A stretch of DNA of 5,365 nucleotides, from NCBI GenBank assembly GCA_945860325.1, contig CAMARL010000137.1, positions 1 to 5,365 on the forward strand. Reading direction: 5' to 3'. Below the pieces are notes generated by a model. That model had not been told where the DNA came from, ran no database searches, and saw nothing but the letters and a program-made list of their open reading frames with translations. Source of the DNA: Spirosoma fluviale. Its GTDB lineage: Bacteria; Bacteroidota; Bacteroidia; Cytophagales; Spirosomataceae. Shown piece by piece: positions 1-4,317 of the stretch (within the stretch, counting starts at the first letter, position 1; every line of letters begins with the position of its first letter). A program made the position numbers and the translations under genes.

Positions 1-58
1 GATTTAGTTTTGGTATTCGCTTATTATAAAAATTTATCAGAAATTTTTCGGTCAGGTG

Positions 59-89
59 TTTGCAGAAATAAAAAAATGAGGTACTTTTG
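59..89 (+). promoter_or_regulatory. Bacteroidota-type promoter of the tRNA-Tyr/Gly/Thr-tuf operon
   Basis: A TTTG at 59-62 (-33 element) and TACTTTTG at 82-89 (matches the -7 consensus TAnnTTTG) are separated by exactly 19 bp. This is the form recognised by the primary sigma factor of Bacteroidota. Transcription should begin a few bases downstream, around 93-96, about 35 nt before tRNA-Tyr. The upstream stretch 1-58 is AT-rich and I see no gene in it. No other match to both elements lies between here and tuf, so the three tRNAs and tuf are probably one transcription unit. The start position is inferred. Confidence 0.85.
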
Positions 90-96
90 CAAACTA

Positions 97-120
97 TTTC
101 AGCAAAACGTTTCGCTGAAA
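97..120 (+). promoter_or_regulatory. hairpin at the 5' end of the tRNA-tuf transcript
   Basis: TTTCAGC (97-103) is perfectly complementary to GCTGAAA (114-120), and the loop contains the self-complementary AAACGTTT (105-112). It starts at or just after the predicted transcription start and ends 11 nt before tRNA-Tyr. The pairing is seen directly. A role as a 5' stabiliser or as a guide for tRNA 5' processing is inferred. No U-tract follows, so it is not a terminator. Confidence 0.5.
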
Positions 121-131
121 ACCAAGAAAAT

Positions 132-217
132 GGGGATATACCAGAGCGGCCAAATGGGGCAGACTGTAAATCTGCTGGTGAATGCCTACGGTGGTTCGAA
201 TCCATCTGTCCCCACCA
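132..217 (+). tRNA. tRNA-Tyr (anticodon GTA), CCA encoded
   Basis: This is a class II tRNA with a long variable arm. The acceptor GGGGATA (132-138) pairs with TGTCCCC (207-213), with one G-U pair. The anticodon stem GCAGA/TCTGC (159-163, 171-175) holds the loop CTGTAAA with anticodon GTA at 166-168. The variable arm (176-189) has a short GGT/GCC stem, and the T arm has loop TTCGAAT (195-201). The discriminator is A214 and CCA is encoded at 215-217; without CCA the tRNA ends at 214. It is first in the tRNA-tuf operon and corresponds in position to E. coli tyrU. Confidence 0.95.
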
Positions 218-260
218 TAAAATAGCCGTAATGCCTGTTTTATAATTGATTGTAAATTAA

Positions 261-333
261 GCGGGAGTAGCTCATTTGGTAGAGCGATAGCCTTCCAAGC
301 TATAGGTGGCGGGTTCGAGCCCCGTCTCCCGCT
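261..333 (+). tRNA. tRNA-Gly (anticodon TCC)
   Basis: Acceptor GCGGGAG (261-267) pairs perfectly with CTCCCGC (326-332), and the discriminator is T333. The anticodon stem ATAGC/GCTAT (287-291, 299-303) holds loop CTTCCAA with anticodon TCC at 294-296, which reads GGA and GGG. The T loop is TTCGAGC. CCA is not encoded, since CGA follows. It is second in the operon, 43 nt after the CCA of tRNA-Tyr, and corresponds in order and anticodon to E. coli glyT. Confidence 0.95.
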
Positions 334-384
334 CGAATTAAATAAGGTATGAAGAAAAAACGCTTTATATCTAATTTTTATTTA

Positions 385-404
385 GTGAATCGAAAGAGAT
401 TCAC
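385..404 (+). promoter_or_regulatory. intergenic hairpin between tRNA-Gly and tRNA-Thr
   Basis: GTGAATC (385-391) and GATTCAC (398-404) form a perfect 7-bp stem closed by the 6-nt loop GAAAGA. It lies 18 nt before tRNA-Thr and has no T-tract, so it is unlikely to terminate transcription. It may guide processing of the polycistronic tRNA precursor, but that is inference. Confidence 0.4.
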
Positions 405-422
405 AAAAGGCCGCAAGGTAAT

Positions 423-494
<72 letters not shown>

Positions 495-584
495 CTTAGC
501 ACAAAAGCGAAGGAAATAGCGAATGGCCCAATGAATAAGTACACATTTGAAACTTTTTATAACTTAATTAAGAACTAAATAATC

Positions 585-1772
585 ATGGCAAAAGAGAATT
601 TTGACCGAAGTAAACCCCACGTTAACATTGGTACTATTGGCCACGTTGACCACGGTAAAACAACTTTAACAGCTGCTATCACTAAAGTTCTTTCTGAAAA
701 AGGTCTTGCTGAGAAAAAAGATTTCTCTTCCATTGACTCTGCTCCAGAAGAAAAAGAGCGTGGTATCACAATTAACACGGCACACGTTGAGTATTCTACG
801 TTGGCCCGTCACTACGCACACGTTGACTGTCCAGGTCACGCGGATTATGTGAAGAACATGGTAACGGGAGCTGCACAAATGGATGGAGCTATCTTGGTCG
901 TTGCGGCTACAGATGGTCCAATGCCACAAACTCGTGAGCATATCCTTTTGGCTCGCCAGGTTGGTGTACCTCAATTGGTTGTATTCATGAACAAAGTGGA
1001 TATGGTGGATGATCCAGAATTATTAGAATTAGTAGAAATGGAGATCCGTGAGCTTCTTTCATTCTATGAGTTTGATGGTGATAACATTCCAGTAATCCAG
1101 GGATCTGCTTTAGGTGGATTGAATGGAGATGTGAAATGGGTAGCTACGATTGATGCTTTGATGGATGCGGTTGATAGCTGGATTCCACTTCCTAAGCGTG
1201 ATGTTGAGAAGCCATTCTTGATGCCAGTTGAAGACGTATTCTCGATCACTGGTCGTGGTACTGTTGCAACAGGTCGTATTGAGACGGGAATCGTTAACTC
1301 AGGTGAGTCGGTTGATATCTTAGGTATGGGAGCTGAAAACTTGAAATCTGTTGTTACAGGTGTTGAGATGTTCCGTAAGATTTTGGATCGTGGAGAAGCT
1401 GGAGATAACGTAGGTTTATTGTTACGTGGTGTTGAAAAATCGGATATCCGTCGTGGTATGGTTATTTGTAAGCCAGGTTCTGTAAAGCCTCATACTCACT
1501 TAAAAGCTGAGGTTTATATCTTGTCAAAAGAAGAAGGTGGACGTCATACTCCATTCTTTAATAAATATCGTCCACAGTTCTATTTCCGTACAACAGACGT
1601 AACAGGAGAAATCATGTTACCTGCGGGAGTTGAAATGTGTATGCCTGGTGATAACTTAACGATTGACGTTACGTTATTAAGCCCAGTAGCTATGGATAAG
1701 GGTCTTCGTTTCGCAATTCGTGAAGGAGGTCGTACAGTAGGTGCAGGTCAGGTGACTGAAATCTTAGACTAA
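585..1772 (+). CDS. tuf: elongation factor Tu
   Basis: EF-Tu is the cytoplasmic GTPase that carries aminoacyl-tRNA to the ribosomal A site. The 395-aa length is normal for the family. The GTPase domain (about 1-205) shows G1 GHVDHGKT at 19-26, G2 GITI at 60-63, G3 DCPGH at 81-85 with the catalytic His85, G4 NKVD at 136-139 and G5 SAL at 174-176. Domain 2 (about 212-300) and domain 3 (about 301-395) are complete, including GGRHTPFF at 318-325. The ATG is supported by the family start MAKENFDRSKPHVN. The context before it is AT-rich (TAAATAATC) with no Shine-Dalgarno. Arg codons are mostly CGT, as expected for very high expression. It shares a transcript with the three upstream tRNAs and is followed by a strong terminator. 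Confidence 0.99.
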   Translation: MAKENFDRSKPHVNIGTIGHVDHGKTTLTAAITKVLSEKGLAEKKDFSSIDSAPEEKERGITINTAHVEYSTLARHYAHVDCPGHADYVKNMVTGAAQMDGAILVVAATDGPMPQTREHILLARQVGVPQLVVFMNKVDMVDDPELLELVEMEIRELLSFYEFDGDNIPVIQGSALGGLNGDVKWVATIDALMDAVDSWIPLPKRDVEKPFLMPVEDVFSITGRGTVATGRIETGIVNSGESVDILGMGAENLKSVVTGVEMFRKILDRGEAGDNVGLLLRGVEKSDIRRGMVICKPGSVKPHTHLKAEVYILSKEEGGRHTPFFNKYRPQFYFRTTDVTGEIMLPAGVEMCMPGDNLTIDVTLLSPVAMDKGLRFAIREGGRTVGAGQVTEILD

Positions 1773-1783
1773 TTTTTTTAGTC
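1767..1783 (+). repeat. small inverted repeat spanning the tuf stop codon
   Basis: GACTAA (1767-1772) includes the last Asp codon's end and the TAA stop, and pairs with TTAGTC (1778-1783) across a five-T loop. It precedes the main terminator by 7 nt. It could help stabilise the mRNA 3' end. The pairing is seen; the function is inferred and weak. Confidence 0.3.
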
Positions 1784-1790
1784 GATGTAG

Positions 1791-1822
1791 AAAAGAGCGG
1801 TCACTGGCCGCTCTTTTTTTTT
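1791..1822 (+). terminator. intrinsic terminator after tuf
   Basis: AAAAGAGCGG (1791-1800) pairs perfectly with CCGCTCTTTT (1808-1817) around the 7-nt loop TCACTGG, and a run of nine T's covers 1814-1822. The 10-bp stem with a GC-rich core and long T-tract is a textbook Rho-independent terminator. The A-rich left flank means it could also work in the reverse direction. It ends only 18 nt before the next gene. Confidence 0.93.
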
Positions 1823-1840
1823 CCTATTATTTAAAAACCT

Positions 1841-2581
1841 ATGAAAAAATTATTATTCTTTTTATTGTTCGTTTCCTATGCAGGTATGGCACAGGAATTT
1901 TACGAAATCAGAACTTATCAAATGAAGTTCCGCGGTAACGTGAATATTTTGGAAAATTATTTATCCAAAGCATTCATTCCTGCCTTAAATAAATACGGCG
2001 TTTCAAAAGTGGGTGTGTTCAAGGATTTTGGAAAGCCCGAGCCGGCGATTGTCGTAGTAGCCATTCCATTTGCTTCATTATCCGCTTATGCTGGATATAA
2101 AGATGCGTTGGAGAAAGATTCGGAATACCAACAAGCGGCTACCGCCTATTTTCAGCAGGTAGGATTCGATAAGCCGATGTTTGAAAAAATTTCTATTTAC
2201 TTAGCCAAGTCATTTGCTGGACACCCCGCGTTGACTTTACCTAATAAGCAAGCGGGCAGAATTTATGAATGGAGGACTTATGAAGCCTATAATGAAGATG
2301 CCCTTAAGCGTAAAATAGCCATGTTTAATGAAGCGGAATTAGCCGTTTTCGACAAAGTAGGTTTACATAATGTGTTTTTTGGCGAAGTATTAGCAGGTGA
2401 AAATACACCTTGCTTGAGTTACATGGTTTCTTTTGAAAACATGGCTGAGCGGGATGCCAATTGGGCTAAATTTAGCGCAGATCCCGATTGGAAAAGAATT
2501 TCGGGAGATGCAAAGTATGCCAATAGTCATTCGCGTACCGTACGCAAATTCTTGGAACCTACGAGTTATTCACAATGGTAG
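1841..2581 (+). CDS. secreted NIPSNAP family protein (two repeats)
   Basis: The 246-aa product begins with a signal peptide: Lys2-Lys3, a hydrophobic core at about 4-12, and probable signal peptidase I cleavage in AGMA-QEF after residue 17. It is therefore predicted to be exported to the periplasm. Two related ferredoxin-like (dimeric alpha-beta barrel) repeats follow. Repeat 1 starts with YEIRTYQMK at 21-29 and repeat 2 with YEWRTYEAY at 142-150; each then has an alpha-helical stretch and a strand pattern typical of the NIPSNAP family. The molecular function of bacterial NIPSNAP proteins is not settled and no catalytic residues can be assigned. Arg codons are mixed (AGA, AGG, CGC, CGG, CGT), unlike the CGT-dominated tuf, suggesting lower expression. 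No promoter motif lies between the tuf terminator and the ATG, so expression may rely on terminator read-through. Confidence 0.88.
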   Translation: MKKLLFFLLFVSYAGMAQEFYEIRTYQMKFRGNVNILENYLSKAFIPALNKYGVSKVGVFKDFGKPEPAIVVVAIPFASLSAYAGYKDALEKDSEYQQAATAYFQQVGFDKPMFEKISIYLAKSFAGHPALTLPNKQAGRIYEWRTYEAYNEDALKRKIAMFNEAELAVFDKVGLHNVFFGEVLAGENTPCLSYMVSFENMAERDANWAKFSADPDWKRISGDAKYANSHSRTVRKFLEPTSYSQW

Positions 2582-2605
2582 GTAGGGTTTAATTAAATAA
2601 GGAGG

Positions 2606-2636
2606 TTTGTTAATTATGATTTTTTACCTAAATTTG
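2606..2636 (+). promoter_or_regulatory. Bacteroidota-type promoter of tRNA-Trp-secE-nusG
   Basis: TTTG (2606-2609) and TAAATTTG (2629-2636) match the -33 and -7 consensus elements with a 19-bp spacer, the same spacing as the other two promoters in the window. The -7 element ends 11 bp before the first base of tRNA-Trp, so the tRNA 5' leader should be only a few nucleotides. The promoter lies in the 66-bp gap after the NIPSNAP gene. Confidence 0.85.
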
Positions 2637-2647
2637 CAATCCTTTCT

Positions 2648-2718
2648 ACGGGCATAGTATAATGGTAGTATGCAGGTCTCCAAAACCTTTGGTCAGGGTT
2701 CGAATCCTTGTGCCCGTG
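2648..2718 (+). tRNA. tRNA-Trp (anticodon CCA)
   Basis: Acceptor ACGGGCA (2648-2654) pairs with TGCCCGT (2711-2717), and the discriminator is G2718. The anticodon loop CTCCAAA (2678-2684) carries CCA at 2680-2682. The T stem CAGGG/CCTTG encloses TTCGAAT (2699-2705). The D stem (GTAT with GTAT) relies on two G-U pairs, and the first anticodon-stem pair is a C-U mismatch (2673, 2689), leaving four good pairs. The 3' CCA is not encoded. A tRNA-Trp directly before secE is a recurring arrangement in bacteria. Confidence 0.93.
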
Positions 2719-2736
2719 CAATGTAATAATTTAAAA

Positions 2737-2750
2737 ACCGGAAATCCGGT
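2737..2750 (+). promoter_or_regulatory. hairpin just upstream of the secE start
   Basis: ACCGG (2737-2741) pairs with CCGGT (2746-2750) around the loop AAAT. The stem is GC-rich in an AT-rich gap and ends 6 nt before the secE ATG, occupying the place where a Shine-Dalgarno would normally sit. No T-tract follows, so it is not a terminator. It may mark the boundary between tRNA processing and mRNA, or influence secE translation; both are inference. Confidence 0.4.
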
Positions 2751-2756
2751 GAAAAT

Positions 2757-2948
2757 ATGAGCAGTATAACATCTTTGATTAAGGAATCTTGGGTAGAAGT
2801 GACGGAGAATGTTACTTGGCCTAAGTTTACTGAACTCCAATCAAGTTCTATTTTGGTTTTGGTTGCATCATTAATTTTTGCCTTATTGGTAGGAATTGTT
2901 GATTTAGCCTTTAAAACTGGATTGGATTTATTTTATAGTTCATTTTAA
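2757..2948 (+). CDS. secE: protein translocase subunit SecE
   Basis: SecE is the small essential subunit that clamps SecY in the inner-membrane Sec translocon. The 63-aa protein is the minimal one-helix form common in bacteria (E. coli SecE has two extra N-terminal helices). An amphipathic N-terminal segment (about 3-17) leads to the family pattern EVTENVTWPKFTE at 14-26, with the typical WP, followed by one transmembrane helix at about 31-53. The identification rests on this pattern and on its place between tRNA-Trp and nusG. The ATG at 2757 gives the expected N-terminus. There is no Shine-Dalgarno; GAAAAT precedes the start. Confidence 0.94.
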   Translation: MSSITSLIKESWVEVTENVTWPKFTELQSSSILVLVASLIFALLVGIVDLAFKTGLDLFYSSF

Positions 2949-2987
2949 ATTAGGGTTTAGGCCCGTCCTTAACAAACAACAATTGCC

Positions 2988-3584
2988 ATGGCAGAGACTA
3001 AATGGTATGTTTTGAGAGCAATTTCAGGACAAGAAAAAAAGGTAAAGACGTATATGGAGAACGAATTAGCGCGCCAAGGTGTGTCTGAAGCAGTTCCTCA
3101 GATATTAATTCCGACAGAAAAAATTTACGAAATTCGTAAAGGTAAAAAGGTCATTCGGGAGAAGAACTTATTTCCTGGATATATTATGGTTGAAGCAGAT
3201 TTAGCCGGAGAGGTTAGTCATATATTGACTTCGACTCCAGGAGTAATCGGCTTTTTACAAACGACTAATGAAGTAATCGAGGAAGAGAAGATTGAGGGGG
3301 GAAAGACTAAAAAGGTGAAGGTCAGTGTCAAGAGACCTATGCCGATTAACCAAACGGAAGTCAATCGTATTTTGGGTAAGGTAGACGAATCGGCTGCCAC
3401 TGAAGAATTTGCATCGGTTACATTCATCAAAGGAGAAACTGTTCACGTGATCGACGGGCCATTTGCTACTTTTGAGGGAACGATTGAAGAAATTCATGAG
3501 AATAGCAAAAAGCTATCTGTTATGGTGAAAATATTTGGCCGTAATACGCCGCTTGAATTAAATTATTCTCAAGTAGAAAAATAG
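2988..3584 (+). CDS. nusG: transcription termination/antitermination factor NusG
   Basis: NusG binds RNA polymerase through its NGN domain and links it to Rho or the ribosome through its KOW domain. The 198-aa product starts with KWYVLRAISGQEKKV (5-19), the usual NGN opening, and has the NGN signature FPGY at 62-65 and TPGVIGFL at 83-90. A charged, Lys/Glu-rich insert of about two dozen residues (about 93-116) precedes RPMPI, where E. coli NusG has only a short link. The C-terminal KOW domain is at about 145-198, with GETVHVIDGPFATFEGTI at 149-166. It lies 39 nt after secE on the same transcript. The start is ATGGC in an AC-rich context without Shine-Dalgarno. A strong terminator follows. Confidence 0.98.
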   Translation: MAETKWYVLRAISGQEKKVKTYMENELARQGVSEAVPQILIPTEKIYEIRKGKKVIREKNLFPGYIMVEADLAGEVSHILTSTPGVIGFLQTTNEVIEEEKIEGGKTKKVKVSVKRPMPINQTEVNRILGKVDESAATEEFASVTFIKGETVHVIDGPFATFEGTIEEIHENSKKLSVMVKIFGRNTPLELNYSQVEK

Positions 3585-3602
3585 ATTTCAATTTATTGTT
3601 GG

Positions 3603-3636
3603 AAAAAGTCCTGAAGAAAATTTCAGGACTTTTTTT
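3603..3636 (+). terminator. intrinsic terminator after nusG
   Basis: A 13-bp perfect stem is formed by 3603-3615 (core AGTCCTGAA) and 3622-3634 (core TTCAGGACT) around the 6-nt loop GAAAAT, with a T-run at 3630-3636. It begins 18 nt after the nusG stop and ends 10 bp before the -33 element of the next promoter, cleanly separating secE-nusG from rplK-rplA-rplJ. Confidence 0.93.
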
Positions 3637-3646
3637 ATGCAAAGTA

Positions 3647-3677
3647 TTTGCAAATTAGAATAAAAGCCCTAATTTTG
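3647..3677 (+). promoter_or_regulatory. Bacteroidota-type promoter of rplK-rplA-rplJ
   Basis: TTTG (3647-3650) and TAATTTTG (3670-3677) match the -33 and -7 elements, again with a 19-bp spacer. Transcription should start around 3681-3684, giving a leader of about 160 nt before rplK. That is far longer than the leaders of the other transcripts here and suggests regulation in the RNA. Confidence 0.87.
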
Positions 3678-3681
3678 CAGT

Positions 3682-3841
3682 CCGTTTAAAAAGCGGCAAT
3701 TTCTGTTTTGAAAATTTCAAAAGGGGATTGGGCCTGATCGTAATGTTACACGGGAGGGTCACTCGGAGGGGAATCAGATAAGGAGCTTCCACCCTTATTG
3801 GCAGATAAACCTCTAATTCACTAAATAAACGATGTTTTAAC
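3682..3841 (+). promoter_or_regulatory. structured 5' leader of rplK-rplA-rplJ, candidate r-protein autoregulatory RNA
   Basis: The 5' end can form CCGTTT/AAGCGG (3682-3687, 3691-3696). Next is the near-perfect palindrome TTTTGAAAATTTCAAAA (3706-3722). From 3723 to 3800 the sequence becomes G-rich (about 55% GC). There AAGGG (3721-3725) can pair with CCCTT (3792-3796), TGGG (3729-3732) with TCCA (3788-3791), and CTGAT (3734-3738) with ATCAG (3773-3777). A competing hairpin ATAAGG/CCTTAT (3778-3783, 3793-3798) uses the same CCCTT. In many bacteria L1 or L10 represses its own operon by binding such a leader. That this leader does so is inference; I do not recognise it as a named riboswitch or described leader family. 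Confidence 0.55.
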
Positions 3842-4279
3842 ATGGCAAAAGAAATAGCTGGCTACGTAAAGCTTCAATGCAAAGGTGGCCAAGCCAATCC
3901 TTCACCACCCATCGGTCCTGCATTAGGTTCGAAAGGATTAAATATCATGGAGTTTTGCAAGCAGTTTAATGCAAGAACCCAAGATAAAAACGGCGTAGTA
4001 TTGCCGGTCCTAATTACTTATTATGCGGATAAATCGTTTGATTTCGTTGTAAAAACCCCTCCTGCACCCATATTATTATTGGAAGCGGCAAAGGTGAAGT
4101 CAGGTTCGGCACAGCCAAACTTGAAGAAAGTTGGATCAGTATCTTGGGATCAAGTGCGCGTGATCGCGGAAACTAAAATGCCTGATTTAAACTGTTTTAC
4201 AGTCGAGGCAGCAATGAGTATGATTGCTGGAACGGCCCGATCAATGGGAATTACTGTTTCCGGTGAAAAACCGTTCTGA
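3842..4279 (+). CDS. rplK: 50S ribosomal protein L11
   Basis: L11 binds the GTPase-associated region of 23S rRNA at the base of the L7/L12 stalk and takes part in factor binding and the stringent response. The 145-aa length fits the family (about 142 in E. coli). The N-terminal domain (1-70) shows GQANPSPPIGPALGSKGLNI at 16-35, the Pro-rich region involved in thiostrepton sensitivity. KTPPA is at 71-75, and the C-terminal rRNA-binding domain (76-145) contains GTARSMGI at 130-137. The start ATGGC after TTTTAAC has no Shine-Dalgarno. It is first in the operon, behind a long structured leader, and 38 nt before rplA. Confidence 0.98.
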   Translation: MAKEIAGYVKLQCKGGQANPSPPIGPALGSKGLNIMEFCKQFNARTQDKNGVVLPVLITYYADKSFDFVVKTPPAPILLLEAAKVKSGSAQPNLKKVGSVSWDQVRVIAETKMPDLNCFTVEAAMSMIAGTARSMGITVSGEKPF

Positions 4280-4294
4280 TTTTTATCATCAGAA
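4274..4294 (+). promoter_or_regulatory. hairpin spanning the rplK stop codon
   Basis: TTCTGAT (4274-4280) pairs perfectly with ATCAGAA (4288-4294) around the loop TTTTATC. The rplK TGA stop (4277-4279) lies in the 5' arm. The core pairing CTGAT/ATCAG is the same as a helix in the rplK leader (3734-3738 with 3773-3777). There is no T-tract after it, so termination is unlikely. It may affect coupling between rplK and rplA or mRNA stability; this is inference. Confidence 0.4.
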
Positions 4295-4317
4295 ATTAAC
4301 AATTTAATTAAAAGGTA

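Noticed and set aside
10..225. 71-codon open frame over the first promoter and tRNA-Tyr
   Set aside because: It runs through a clear promoter and a complete tRNA gene, and the product resembles no protein I recognise.
575..1249. Reverse-strand open frames opposite tuf
   Set aside because: They are shadows of the strongly conserved tuf reading frame, with no recognisable product and no promoter on that strand.
1841..2581. NIPSNAP gene read as an antibiotic-biosynthesis-type monooxygenase
   Set aside because: The ferredoxin-like fold is related, but the YEIRTY and YEWRTY repeat starts point to NIPSNAP, and the signal peptide argues against a cytoplasmic monooxygenase.
2590..2625. TAATTAA/TTAATTA inverted repeat followed by T's as a terminator for the NIPSNAP gene
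   Set aside because: The stem is only A-T pairs with a 13-nt loop, too weak for intrinsic termination, and it overlaps the -33 element of the tRNA-Trp promoter.
2951..2964. TTAGGGTTTAGG-like repeat between secE and nusG
   Set aside because: Only two imperfect copies in a 39-nt gap; the possible GGG/CCC pairing is too short to mean anything.
3723..3800. Riboswitch or tRNA-like element in the rplK leader
   Set aside because: I could not match it to the TPP, cobalamin, SAM or other classes I know, nor draw a tRNA cloverleaf; a ribosomal protein leader fits the context better.
3655..3843. 62-codon reverse-strand frame over the rplK promoter and leader
   Set aside because: It overlaps the promoter and structured leader and shows no family features; the leader explains the sequence better.
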